64,000 nt of DNA from Flavobacteriaceae bacterium MAR_2009_75 (GTDB taxonomy: Bacteria > Bacteroidota > Bacteroidia > Flavobacteriales > Flavobacteriaceae). The notes under the pieces were generated by a model. It was not told where the DNA came from, did not search any database, and saw only the letters and a list, made by a program, of their open reading frames with translations. A program made the position numbers and the translations under genes. Shown in pieces: positions 1 to 9,527 of this stretch; positions within the stretch are counted from its first letter, which is position 1; each line of letters starts with the position of its first letter. Where the stretch lies: assembly GCA_002813285.1 (NCBI GenBank), contig PHTZ01000001.1:1301501-1365500 (forward strand). Reading direction: 5' to 3'.

Positions 1-195
1 ATCACCACCGGGTATTCCAATACCATGTAGAGCTAGGCCTCCGTATAATTTTCCAAGAATTCCTAAGGTTGCGTTAGGGTCAGAATCCAAAAGATTGTCT
101 AAACTTTGCTCAATTCTAGGTTCTGTATCTAAATCGTCAGTACAACTTACAAGTAGTGTTACAGCAAGTACGGTAAATAATATATTTTTTATCAT
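1..195 (-). CDS. SusD-like outer-membrane lipoprotein, N-terminal fragment
   Basis: Only the first 65 residues are in the window; the gene runs off the left edge. It starts with an ATG whose product has a short hydrophobic signal ending in a lipobox (LLVSC, Cys18) followed by acidic residues (TDDLDTEP), the usual N terminus of RagB/SusD glycan-binding lipoproteins. It lies 11 bp downstream of the SusC-like gene on the same strand, the standard susC-susD order, so it should be the lid subunit of that transporter on the cell surface. Substrate specificity cannot be read from this fragment. The assignment rests on the signal peptide and context rather than on a full domain. Confidence 0.8.
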   Translation of the reverse strand, partial: MIKNILFTVLAVTLLVSCTDDLDTEPRIEQSLDNLLDSDPNATLGILGKLYGGLALHGIGIPGGD

Positions 196-206
196 CGCAG
201 TATTTT

Positions 207-3191
207 TTAAAAATCAAGGTTGAGACCCATTGTAAATGTTCGTGGACGAGCATATGGTGATGCCTCAATTCCGTCAAAATTCTCAGGGTCTAACCCATCA
301 TAATCGGTAATTACGAACACATTATTTGCCGAACCATAGATTCGCAATCCGATTTTTTTATTATCAAAAGGTTTCAGATTGTAGCCAAGGGTAATGTTAT
401 CCAATCGTAAAAAGGAAGCATCAGAAAGATAGAAATCTGATAACGCCTGCAAATCTGAAGGAATATTAGGGAACCCATTATATTGAGTTCCGTCATACAA
501 ATTCAAGGCATTGTTTATAAAACCTGTGTCGGTAAGTGGTATTACCGATTCGGCAAAACCTCTATTCAAAAGGTTACCATTGTATACTTCACCTCCTATT
601 TGCCCCCTAAAATTAGCGGTCAAATCTAGGTTCTTGTATTGCATATAGGTTCCAAAACCATAGGTCCATTTGGGCTCAAAAGGAATAAAAATGCGATCCC
701 TATCTGAAATGACACCATCTCCATTTTGATCCACAAAGGCATCTTCTATGGGCGAACCATCGGCACCGTATACTTGCTCGTACAGCCAGAAAGTTCTATT
801 TCTTTCACCTACGGCGGTCTGCCCTATATTCACGCCGGTACCACGACCTATTCCTCCTCCGCTCGAAAACTGGGTAATGTTGTCTAAATCTTTAATATAA
901 GTCTCATTGAAAGCGACATTACCGTTAAATTCTAAATTGAAAATCTCAGTTTGTACGGGTCTAAATTGCAAAGCGGTCTCAAAACCTTTACTCTCAGTTT
1001 CACCAACATTACTAACAAAACGATTTCGCAATGCACCTTCCGATTGTGGTACCTCAGCCAATAGATCGGTCGTATTTCTAGTATAGGCATCAATTGTTCC
1101 ACTTAGAATATTAGAGAATAAATCAAAGTCGATACCAATGTTGTAGGTGGATGTCTTTTCCCATGTTAAATCTGGATTAAAAGCATTAGCTCTATAGGTA
1201 GTAACGGTTCGGTCTCCGAAAATATAACTTACAGTTGGGTCGCCATCATCGTATAATGCTGTATTCGGATAAAAACCTACCGGACCCGTAATATCTTGTT
1301 GGCCGGTAAGGCCCCAACCAACCCTTAATTTTAATTGGCTTAACCATTCAGCATCTTTCAGAAAATCTTCACTATCAAGTTTCCAAGCGAACGCCGCTGC
1401 TGGAAAATATCCCCAGCGCTGGTCTTTAGCAAATAACGAAGAACCATCTGCCCTTAAAGACGCTGTTAACAAGTACCGATCAAAAAAGTTAAGGTTGGTT
1501 CGTGCGAAATACGATTGTAGATTAAGTTCTGTATAATATTTAAATGGTTGTTGTGGCTCTCTAAAACCATTCTCGGTAGTTGTTGGGTAGGTTATACCCT
1601 GTGTGGTAAAATTTTGATATGCATAACCAGCTTGAACATCGATTTTTCGAATTGGTCCATCCCAGAATTTAACATAGGACAGATACGCATCTAATAAATG
1701 ATCTCTTTTAATCTGATCTTCGCTGTAGTTTTCACTGAAATTGTTGAAAATCGGAAGACCTTCGAAAACATTGTACGAAGCCACTGCCCCCGGCAAAAAA
1801 TATTCGTTAATAGTTGATTCTGAGTAATCGATACCGGTGTTGACAACCGCGGTTAAATCTTCAAAACCGTGAATTTTATATCGCAGTTCCATATTTCCGA
1901 TAAATCGGTCGGCATCTTCATTACGTTCTCTCTGTTTTAATAAAGCAAGCGGATTAGAAGGCCCAACGATACCTCTGTCATCGGTCAGTTGATAAAAGCC
2001 GCCGAAAATACCTCCTTCAGGATCATAAACGGGCAGTGTCGGATTCGCGGTTAAGGCACTACCAATAGCCCCACTATCTGGTTGGTCTTTCTCTGTAGCA
2101 ATTCCTTTGGCATTGATAGTCAACTTTAAGTGCTGATCAAAGAAATCAGGAGAAATGTTCAACGATGCGGTATACCTATTAAGCTGAGATTCTTTAAGAA
2201 TACCGTTTATCTCTGAATGGCCAAAAGAGGCCCTAATCGGTATTTTATTAAACAGATTGCCCCTTGCCGTTAAGTTGTTGTTCAGCGTATAGGAAGTTCT
2301 ATAGATTTCTTCTTGCCAGTTGGTATCGTAAATCGTACCGTTGAGACCTAGAAGGTTCGAACTATCAGGGTAGGTGTTCTGAATAAAATTTATATACTCA
2401 GAAGATTCAAAAATATCTATCTTTCTACTTAAGGTACCCACCTGAACATTTGATGAAAAATTAAACTGCGGAGCACCTTTCGTACCAGATTTGGTCGTAA
2501 TGATAATTACTCCGTTAGATGCTCTAGAACCATAAATAGCGGTAGAAGACGCATCTTTTAGAACAGAAAACGATTCAATATCGTTCGGATTGATAAGAGT
2601 TAAGGGGTTTGCTTGCCCCGCGGGATTCTGGTTAGACAACGGCACACCGTCAATTACTATAAGCGGACTATTATTAGCATTCAATGATGAGCCCCCACGA
2701 ATTCTAATGTTGATTCCTGCATCTGGGTCACCTCCGTTGTTCACCACACGCACACCGGCAGACTTGCCCGATATCATCTGATCCGCCGTAGTAATAGCAC
2801 CTTTATTCAGTTCTTCGGATGTTAATAACTGCACGGAACCTGTGGCATCTTTTTTGGTGGTAGAACCATACCCAATAATCACTACTTCATCTAGCTGAGC
2901 TACATCATTCTGTAGCGTCACATCAATCGTGTTTGAGGTAACCTCTCTTTCTACTGATTTTAAACCGATGTATGAAAAAACCAAGACGCTACCCATATCG
3001 GCTTCAATGGAGTATTTGCCATCAAAATCAGTGGTGACACCGGTAGTTGTTCCTTTAATGATGATTGTTGCCCCCGGCAAGGGACTTTCGGTTTCGCCAT
3101 CAGTGACTGTTCCTGTAATGTTACTTTGTGCCAAAACAAAAAATGGCGCACATAGTGACATCAGGAAAATCATCGAAATTTTCTTTCGCAT
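207..3191 (-). CDS. SusC/RagA-family TonB-dependent outer-membrane transporter
   Basis: A 994-residue protein with an N-terminal signal (cleavage near the AQ at residue 22), a carboxypeptidase-regulatory-like domain (about 24-105) with the ESPLPGATI and TTDFDGKYSI signatures, the SusC linker LDEVVIIGYG, a plug domain ending in SNGVIIITTKSG, and a 22-strand barrel region ending in the terminal aromatic residue of outer-membrane proteins. It imports oligosaccharides across the outer membrane using TonB energy together with the SusD that follows it. It is the second SusC/SusD pair of the N-acetylglucosamine locus and is separated from the upstream GH20 gene by 433 bp, so it may have its own promoter. 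There is no STN domain, so it is not a sigma-regulating transducer. Confidence 0.95.
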   Translation of the reverse strand: MRKKISMIFLMSLCAPFFVLAQSNITGTVTDGETESPLPGATIIIKGTTTGVTTDFDGKYSIEADMGSVLVFSYIGLKSVEREVTSNTIDVTLQNDVAQLDEVVIIGYGSTTKKDATGSVQLLTSEELNKGAITTADQMISGKSAGVRVVNNGGDPDAGINIRIRGGSSLNANNSPLIVIDGVPLSNQNPAGQANPLTLINPNDIESFSVLKDASSTAIYGSRASNGVIIITTKSGTKGAPQFNFSSNVQVGTLSRKIDIFESSEYINFIQNTYPDSSNLLGLNGTIYDTNWQEEIYRTSYTLNNNLTARGNLFNKIPIRASFGHSEINGILKESQLNRYTASLNISPDFFDQHLKLTINAKGIATEKDQPDSGAIGSALTANPTLPVYDPEGGIFGGFYQLTDDRGIVGPSNPLALLKQRERNEDADRFIGNMELRYKIHGFEDLTAVVNTGIDYSESTINEYFLPGAVASYNVFEGLPIFNNFSENYSEDQIKRDHLLDAYLSYVKFWDGPIRKIDVQAGYAYQNFTTQGITYPTTTENGFREPQQPFKYYTELNLQSYFARTNLNFFDRYLLTASLRADGSSLFAKDQRWGYFPAAAFAWKLDSEDFLKDAEWLSQLKLRVGWGLTGQQDITGPVGFYPNTALYDDGDPTVSYIFGDRTVTTYRANAFNPDLTWEKTSTYNIGIDFDLFSNILSGTIDAYTRNTTDLLAEVPQSEGALRNRFVSNVGETESKGFETALQFRPVQTEIFNLEFNGNVAFNETYIKDLDNITQFSSGGGIGRGTGVNIGQTAVGERNRTFWLYEQVYGADGSPIEDAFVDQNGDGVISDRDRIFIPFEPKWTYGFGTYMQYKNLDLTANFRGQIGGEVYNGNLLNRGFAESVIPLTDTGFINNALNLYDGTQYNGFPNIPSDLQALSDFYLSDASFLRLDNITLGYNLKPFDNKKIGLRIYGSANNVFVITDYDGLDPENFDGIEASPYARPRTFTMGLNLDF

Positions 3192-3624
3192 AAGTGAGTT
3201 GAGTTTAAGTTAGTTTAAGGGTTGAGCACCCTCTCATTTACCTACTAAAACTACTTTATGCGAACCTCTCATTCGCTTCATTTTATAAAATGACCTAAAA
3301 TTGAGGTTGACACTTTGCCTAAAAAGAATAACCATATTCAAAAAAAACATACTCAAAAAGCTAAAAAACAATCATTTATATATTTTTTAGAACTAATTCA
3401 AAGAAGCAAAATCTAAATACTATTGAAGGCTATTAAAATTGAAGTACGACACTTAAAAGCGAATATCAATATAGATTTATCAATCAAATAGGTTTAATTT
3501 TTTAATTTGAAAATAAAATCAGTCTAAAAAAATAGATTTCAAAAAGTAACTACACAAGAAATGCATACTTAACCCTTCAGATAAATGCACATTCACTAAG
3601 ACTATTATATAAGATGTCGAACCA
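3192..3624. other. 433-bp AT-rich intergenic region upstream of the second susC
   Basis: No credible gene is seen. The part nearest susC contains an inverted repeat GCGAA-N7-TTCGC (3260-3276) directly followed by a perfect 16-bp palindrome TCATTTTATAAAATGA (3278-3293), about 70-90 bp upstream of the susC start codon. These could be regulator sites or a hairpin in the leader. I could not find a clean TAnnTTTG -7 box on the minus strand. The GH20 gene on the other side has no obvious intrinsic terminator, so read-through from the upstream operon is possible. Confidence 0.6.
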
Positions 3625-5232
3625 TTACGGGTTCTCGTAGAACTCGATACCCTCTAATTTCCAAATGGTCTTTAATTCGGCCAAGGCTTTTTGAAAATCG
3701 ACAAAACTCTTTTGCTTTAATACCGTCCACCCTACTTCGGAATAGGCAGCCAACCTCGGGAAGATTTGCTTTTCCATACTCTTAACCGTAGGTACCCATT
3801 CACTCCACATTTGAGTACCTAAACCCTTGATTTTTGAGTGGTATTGCTCCCCTAATCCTTCTGGCACCGGGTCGAACGTGTATGACTTTTCAAGTGGTAA
3901 GCGTTTATAGGTGTAATCGAGATAAGTATCCCAATGGTTAGAATTGACCACATCATACCCGTCTTCAACAGCTTTATTCACTAGCTCTAAATCTCCTTTC
4001 CAAAAATGAACAATGGCAGAAGGGGCTAATTTCTCGGATGCATTTACAGCAGTATGGCCCCGATCTTCATGAACATTGTGACCCATAATCTCGTTCCAGC
4101 CCATCATTCGTTTTCCGGCCTCATCAATATAATTCGAGATATCATTTGTAAAACTGATCTGTAGATCCATCGGTGACTGTAAATCCTTATCCTTCATGAA
4201 AGAGACCATCGATTTGTTTTTTAACCACGGTTCAAAATTTAATTCATCTCCTCCGATATGAATTACTGAGCCCGGAAAAAGGTTCATAACCTCATCTAAA
4301 ACATCTTTTAAAAACCGTACTACTTTCGGATTTGTCACGTCAAAAGAATCATCCATTTTACCAAAAGTTTCAGAAACTTCTTTCGTTGTACCCAAAGTAC
4401 CTAACCAATTATATGAAGCAACTGCCGCCATTGCATGACCGGGCATTTCAATTTCAGGAACTATCGTAATATGCCTTTTTTTGGCATAATCGATGATTTC
4501 TCGAATTTCCTTTTGGGTATAATACCCACCATGTGGTTCGCCTGTTCTTAAATCGCTTTTTCTTGCTGTCTGGGTATCGTTTCTTTTAGAACCGATTTCA
4601 GTCAGTTTCGGGTATTTTTTAATTTCTATACGCCACCCTTGATCGTCGGTCAAGTGCCAGTGAAAAATATTCATTTTCACTAAAGCCATTTGATCCAAGA
4701 GCTTTTTTACCGTTGCCATACCCTTAAAATGTCGAGATTCATCTAACATAAAAGCGCGCCATGAAAAACGTGGTCGATCTACAATCTTTAGCTTCGGTAG
4801 TATTACCGGATTTTTAGTTTCACCAAACTCAAATTCGGGTGGCAAAAGCTGTCTAAATGTTTGAATGGCATAAAAAATTCCGGAGGCATTGGCAGCTTCG
4901 ATTAAAATACCGTCAGCGTCAATATTCATCGTATAACCCTCTTCACCCAACTCATCGAACAACGAAACGTCGATTTTTAATTCTATATCACCTCGATTCT
5001 TACGAATTTTTGGTGCCACGCCAAATCCACTTTTTAAAACCTCAGCCAAGTGCAATGCTTCGCTCTTCAGTTCATTCGATGCATTTATGGTAACATTTTT
5101 TGAAATCTCATAAGACCCTTCGTTAAAGCTAATTGAATTAGGTTTAGGAACCACGTGAACTTCTTGTGCATGGACCGGATAGAAGGCCGAAAAGAGGAGA
5201 AAAAAGAGAAATACAGTATGAACTAACTTCAT
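3625..5232 (-). CDS. GH20 beta-N-acetylhexosaminidase with GH20b domain
   Basis: A 535-residue secreted enzyme that removes terminal beta-linked GlcNAc/GalNAc from chitooligosaccharides or other glycans. It has a signal peptide ending at HAQ (residue 23), a GH20b alpha/beta domain (about 25-150) and a GH20 TIM barrel (about 155-500). The hallmark HWHLTDDQGW lies at 191-200, and the catalytic Asp-Glu pair of substrate-assisted GH20 enzymes is at 329-330 in HIGGDE. Aromatic active-site residues are seen in the WSEW segment near the C terminus. It is the last gene of the operon starting with susC at 17104, 34 bp after nagA. Product GlcNAc would feed the symporter and NagA/NagB encoded beside it. 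Confidence 0.95.
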   Translation of the reverse strand: MKLVHTVFLFFLLFSAFYPVHAQEVHVVPKPNSISFNEGSYEISKNVTINASNELKSEALHLAEVLKSGFGVAPKIRKNRGDIELKIDVSLFDELGEEGYTMNIDADGILIEAANASGIFYAIQTFRQLLPPEFEFGETKNPVILPKLKIVDRPRFSWRAFMLDESRHFKGMATVKKLLDQMALVKMNIFHWHLTDDQGWRIEIKKYPKLTEIGSKRNDTQTARKSDLRTGEPHGGYYTQKEIREIIDYAKKRHITIVPEIEMPGHAMAAVASYNWLGTLGTTKEVSETFGKMDDSFDVTNPKVVRFLKDVLDEVMNLFPGSVIHIGGDELNFEPWLKNKSMVSFMKDKDLQSPMDLQISFTNDISNYIDEAGKRMMGWNEIMGHNVHEDRGHTAVNASEKLAPSAIVHFWKGDLELVNKAVEDGYDVVNSNHWDTYLDYTYKRLPLEKSYTFDPVPEGLGEQYHSKIKGLGTQMWSEWVPTVKSMEKQIFPRLAAYSEVGWTVLKQKSFVDFQKALAELKTIWKLEGIEFYENP

Positions 5233-5266
5233 GAATTATTTTTTGAAATATTATTTGAAATACTAC

Positions 5267-6412
5267 CTATCTGGTGAAGACAAGTTGCCCAGATTTAAAG
5301 GTTTTGATGACGCTTAGTCCCGATTTTCCCTTTTCAAAAACCACGATATCTGCCGGACTCTTTGAGTTTAATTTCTGAAGAGCCCCAGACATTAGCTCCA
5401 TAGGTTTTGAACTCGCCATGTCTATAGCGGTCGACAAGTTGGCCAAATCAGATTTCATCATGTGGTTGATACACCATAAAAGTGATTGGGCGGAGCCGGC
5501 CAACAATTCGGGCGAACGTTTCATAAAAAGACGCCCCTCTGTGCTGAGTTCAATATCGCCACCAATGTGAGAACTGTAGGTGCCAGCTGATAAGCCCGCA
5601 AATTTCGTACTATCGCTTACCAAGATGCTGGTATTCGGTTTGACCTTGGTGAAAACTTTGATAACGGATTCCGGAAGATGAAAACCATCGGCAATCAATG
5701 ATATCCATAGTTCATCTGAGGCCAGTTGCTCCCAAATATAATTGGGGTGTCGGGGTAAACTAAGGTGAGCGGCATTACCCAAGTGCGTAGACATTTTAGC
5801 GCCCGCCTTTACCGCTTCCTGAATTTTTTCCGGACTGGCAGCTGTATGCCCTAAAGAAACAAGAACTCCCACTTCTGCACATCGACCAATAAACTCAACA
5901 GCCCCGGGCAGTTCTGGGGCCAAAGTGATTTTTTTAATGCGATTTCCCGAACGCTCTTGCCATTCACTGAAAAGTTGCCAATCGGGATTCTGTATGTGCT
6001 CGATTGGATGTGCCCCTCTTGGTCCATCTTCTTTAGAAAGAAAAGGCCCTTCGAGATGTATACCCAATATCGATTTACCTACTAGAACATTCTTATCACA
6101 AGCTTGCACTATGGCATCAATAGCACTTTCTATTTTGGCTGAAGAGTTGGTTATCAGTGTCGGCAGAAATGCTGTAACACCTTCTTCCCATAAAAATTGT
6201 GTGATTTGAATTACTTCATCTTCGGTCAATTCTCCGCTATTTAAATCGATTCCTTTAAAACCGTTAACTTGAAGATCTACCAAACCTGGAGCAATAATCT
6301 GAGAACTGTTTTCTGAAGGATGCCCGACAATTTGAGAAATCAAATTATCTACTATCTGTACTTCGATAGAATCACCCGTTTTATAATTCGCTCCCTTTAT
6401 AGTGGTAGTCAT
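5267..6412 (-). CDS. nagA: N-acetylglucosamine-6-phosphate deacetylase
   Basis: A 381-residue cytoplasmic amidohydrolase converting GlcNAc-6-phosphate to glucosamine-6-phosphate and acetate. Family motifs are in place: the metal-binding Glu121 in HLEGPF, His189 in LGHTAA, His210 in STHLGNA, and the catalytic Asp267 in VSDS. The usual THLFNAM segment is changed to THLGNAAH, and the aspartate loop reads VSDSTK rather than the more common VTDA. This is a divergent but complete active site. It lies 4 bp downstream of the symporter and 34 bp upstream of a GH20 gene, which supports a role in GlcNAc catabolism. Translation is probably coupled to the symporter. Confidence 0.93.
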   Translation of the reverse strand: MTTTIKGANYKTGDSIEVQIVDNLISQIVGHPSENSSQIIAPGLVDLQVNGFKGIDLNSGELTEDEVIQITQFLWEEGVTAFLPTLITNSSAKIESAIDAIVQACDKNVLVGKSILGIHLEGPFLSKEDGPRGAHPIEHIQNPDWQLFSEWQERSGNRIKKITLAPELPGAVEFIGRCAEVGVLVSLGHTAASPEKIQEAVKAGAKMSTHLGNAAHLSLPRHPNYIWEQLASDELWISLIADGFHLPESVIKVFTKVKPNTSILVSDSTKFAGLSAGTYSSHIGGDIELSTEGRLFMKRSPELLAGSAQSLLWCINHMMKSDLANLSTAIDMASSKPMELMSGALQKLNSKSPADIVVFEKGKSGLSVIKTFKSGQLVFTR

Positions 6413-6416
6413 AATT

Positions 6417-7895
6417 TTATGTCTTTGGATTTTGGTCTAAGTTCAAATGAAGTTCTTTCACGACTTCGGGTACCGGTTTTCGGTTAAAAAGGCCATAAAT
6501 CACGTAAAGAAAAAAGGAAACCAGGGTAGGTCCGCCAATTTCCAGAGCAAAGGAATCTATAGGAAAAATTTTAAGCGCTATAAAAGTTAACAACCCACCA
6601 ACTATTGAAATGAGAGCGGCTCGCCCGTCGCTTTTGGCAAAGGCAGGTACAAGACCCAATATCATCGGTATCGAGATGGGCCCGAGCAATGCCGCGAACC
6701 AACTTACTATGAGTCCGAAAACGCCACCAAAATGACTCGCGTTCAAGGCGGTTATGATTGTACATATCGTAAAACAAAAGGTGGTTATACGTGCCAACCG
6801 TAATCGCCTAACGTCGTCATATTCTTTGATTTTCGGGTTGAGTACCGGTAAAATATCCCTACTGATTACGGCGGAAACCGTATTCGAATCAGAAGCCGTC
6901 ATCGAAAGTGTATTCGCAAATAGGGAGGCCAGAACCAGACCGACCAAACCTGAGGGTAAAAATTCTTTGACCAACATACCATAAGATAAAGTGGGGTCTG
7001 CCATATTTTCAAAAAACAGGGGTGATGCGAACATGGGGTAAAACAGGATCAGGGGCCAAATAAAATAGAGAATGGATGAGAGTATCGCAGCCTTTTTGGC
7101 AACTTCACCCGAACCGGATGAAATGAATCGAGTAGCCAAATTCCAAGTTCCGCCACTATAACTGAAAAAGTTTATGATCAATATAACTATTACAAAACCC
7201 AGTGTATAGGGCTCATTAAAAAGTTGGGAATGTTCTTGCGGCAATCTATCCCAAAGGGTAAAGATGCCATCGACACCATCACCCAACTTCATTAAAATCA
7301 TAACGAACATGGTCATACCGGCAAGAAGCTGAACAATGAACTGTCCGAAATCGTTCCACACATCGGCCCATAATCCACCAATAGTAATGTAAATCAAAGA
7401 AATAACCCCGACCAAGATAATACCAAAAGTTAAAGAGGTACCACTGAACACATTGAGCAATACTGCTATTGCGGCCAACTTTCCACCGGTATCAAAAACC
7501 TTGATCAACGCTCCGGCCCAAGCAATCAATTGTTGAGTCTGTAAATTGTACCGTTTTAATAAATATTCTGTAGGGGATTGAATTCCAGAAAAAATTCTGA
7601 GCCGTGACCAGCGAGGGGCAATAAAGAATGCCGCCATCAAGGTTGCCAAAGCCACTGTAAAGCCCCACCAAACATAAAGGCTAAAGCCATGGGTGTAGGC
7701 AATACCCGCATAGGCAACGAAAACTGCACCGCTATACCCAGAAACATGGTGCGATATACCTGATAGCCACCATGGCAACTTACCCCCGGCTGTATAGAAA
7801 TCGGCCGAACTTTTTACACGAAAATAGGCCCAAAGACCAATACCAAGAAGCATTAGAAAATAAAGAGATAGAACAAACCAATCGAGTAACTGCAT
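6417..7895 (-). CDS. Sodium:solute symporter (SSS family), probable GlcNAc importer
   Basis: A 492-residue multispanning inner-membrane protein of the SSS family. It begins WFVLSLYFLMLLGIGLWAYF and carries the family segments GGKLPWWLSGISH, GGLWADVWNDF (Na+-site region) and TASDSNTVSAV. About 13 transmembrane helices are expected. It sits between a GH20 gene and nagA in the same operon, so the likely cargo is GlcNAc or a close derivative released by the hydrolases (inference from context, not from sequence). The symporter does not phosphorylate its substrate, so a separate kinase would be needed before NagA. None is encoded nearby. Confidence 0.9.
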   Translation of the reverse strand: MQLLDWFVLSLYFLMLLGIGLWAYFRVKSSADFYTAGGKLPWWLSGISHHVSGYSGAVFVAYAGIAYTHGFSLYVWWGFTVALATLMAAFFIAPRWSRLRIFSGIQSPTEYLLKRYNLQTQQLIAWAGALIKVFDTGGKLAAIAVLLNVFSGTSLTFGIILVGVISLIYITIGGLWADVWNDFGQFIVQLLAGMTMFVMILMKLGDGVDGIFTLWDRLPQEHSQLFNEPYTLGFVIVILIINFFSYSGGTWNLATRFISSGSGEVAKKAAILSSILYFIWPLILFYPMFASPLFFENMADPTLSYGMLVKEFLPSGLVGLVLASLFANTLSMTASDSNTVSAVISRDILPVLNPKIKEYDDVRRLRLARITTFCFTICTIITALNASHFGGVFGLIVSWFAALLGPISIPMILGLVPAFAKSDGRAALISIVGGLLTFIALKIFPIDSFALEIGGPTLVSFFLYVIYGLFNRKPVPEVVKELHLNLDQNPKT

Positions 7896-7943
7896 TTATT
7901 ATAGGGGTATTTCGGTTAATTATTGGTGGACACTACGACAGTA

Positions 7944-9506
7944 TTACTTCACTTTTGCCAGGCGATTGTACAGAACCTTTACTTGTTGCACCCGAAGTTC
8001 GTTCTGTTCTTGTAGCTCGGTTTCGTATAGAAACCCACTATTTAAAACAGTAAATCGTTTGTTTAAACTTTCAGCTTCGGCTAAAATTTCATCCAATTTT
8101 TTTAGTAGCTCAGGAGTTTGTTCTATAGAAAAATCTTTGTGATTGTATTCGGCTTCTACCTCTTTAAATTTCAAGTAGTGCATTCTTAAGTCGACCATAA
8201 GTTTGTAATGTTCGAATTCAGACACATTATCCTTTGGTTCAATTTCTTTGATAGATTTTCTTATGCCTTCATAATTCGAATATATCTCGTCGATATCTTC
8301 ACTCCACACCGGCTTTCCATTTTTTATCAACTCAGGTTTGGCAGAAAAAAACTTCCAGAGTGTTTCACTTTGTTCTTTGTTTAACCCAAAGCGATTTTTA
8401 CCGTATCTCATCACAAACGACTTGGCATCAATCGGTTTCTTCTTCTTTAAGGCTTCGGCGTAACTAGCTATTAGAATTCTAAAGCCCGACATGGGGTAGG
8501 TGTTTCTTATTTGAACCATCCCCATAACATCATAATCGACATCCCAAGTAAAACCGTACACCCCAGAAGTTGACCATGAAGTCATGACCAAGCCCTCATA
8601 ACCTGCTTTTCTAGCATAGGGTATAAATTCTTCTTGATTCTTAAAATGGGTCGGCCAATTTGTAACGTACCAATTGTCAGGATGAGAACGAATCGCAGGT
8701 GAACCCCAAAATGTAAATCCTTTTTCCTGTAACCCGGGAACATCACCGAAGTGGTTTATTTTCCAGCCGTAGTTCCAATCGACAAAAATGGTTTCCTTTG
8801 GCAATTCAGATGCCGCTTCAGGATGTTTAAGTATAATGTCTGCCCACATTACCGGTTTTTTACCGAGATTTATCACCAACTCAGTAATCATTTTCATATG
8901 ATCCACGAATAACTTGGACTTACTCGACACTTCTACCTTTTTTTGACATTTTGAACAATGGCCTAAGAGGTAAGTCTCGTCACCTCCTATATGTATGTAG
9001 TCGGAATTATGGGTCTTGGCCAAATCAGTGAACAGATCCGTGAACAGTTCTTTGCTGGCTTCAGACTCCATCGGGCAAAGCTGACTGATATCTTTTCGAT
9101 CTTCCTTTAAAAGACTATATCTAGAATTTCTCAGTATATACTCGACATGCCCCAAACTCTGCTGCAACGGTATCACCTTGATGCCCAAGCTTTCACAATA
9201 GGTGATAAATTCATCAACTTCTTCACGTGAATACGAATACTTGTTCGATATGGCCGGATGCTTTTCAAAGGGATAAGTTCCTTCCCACTCCATTACCAAA
9301 GTATTGAGTCCAAAATCAGAAAGCTGTTTTGCGAAATCTTTAAGTGCCTCTGGGGTCATTACCTGTATGCGAAGGTCGATATGAAAACCCTTTACCTCGA
9401 AGTCTGTACTATCTTCCACAGCATTTTCTTGAGCCTGCATTGCCGCGGGCATATTAAGAAATAAAACGAGGACAAAAATTATTCTATACAGTCTTTTTAT
9501 AATCAT
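7944..9506 (-). CDS. GH20-family exo-hexosaminidase, hexosaminidase D-like
   Basis: A 520-residue secreted protein with a signal peptide (MQAQ near residue 26), followed directly by a GH20-type TIM barrel without the GH20b domain. The catalytic Asp176-Glu177 pair lies in HIGGDE and is followed by LGHCSKC, the two-cysteine signature of the hexosaminidase-D-like branch. The C-terminal 150 residues are helical and charged. It differs in architecture from the GH20 at 3625-5232, so the two enzymes probably cut different linkages or chain positions. It lies 21 bp after nagB and 48 bp before the symporter in the operon. Whether GlcNAc, GalNAc or free GlcN is released cannot be told from sequence. 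Confidence 0.85.
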   Translation of the reverse strand: MIIKRLYRIIFVLVLFLNMPAAMQAQENAVEDSTDFEVKGFHIDLRIQVMTPEALKDFAKQLSDFGLNTLVMEWEGTYPFEKHPAISNKYSYSREEVDEFITYCESLGIKVIPLQQSLGHVEYILRNSRYSLLKEDRKDISQLCPMESEASKELFTDLFTDLAKTHNSDYIHIGGDETYLLGHCSKCQKKVEVSSKSKLFVDHMKMITELVINLGKKPVMWADIILKHPEAASELPKETIFVDWNYGWKINHFGDVPGLQEKGFTFWGSPAIRSHPDNWYVTNWPTHFKNQEEFIPYARKAGYEGLVMTSWSTSGVYGFTWDVDYDVMGMVQIRNTYPMSGFRILIASYAEALKKKKPIDAKSFVMRYGKNRFGLNKEQSETLWKFFSAKPELIKNGKPVWSEDIDEIYSNYEGIRKSIKEIEPKDNVSEFEHYKLMVDLRMHYLKFKEVEAEYNHKDFSIEQTPELLKKLDEILAEAESLNKRFTVLNSGFLYETELQEQNELRVQQVKVLYNRLAKVK

Positions 9507-9527
9507 ATGGATGTTTTTTGTAGTATC

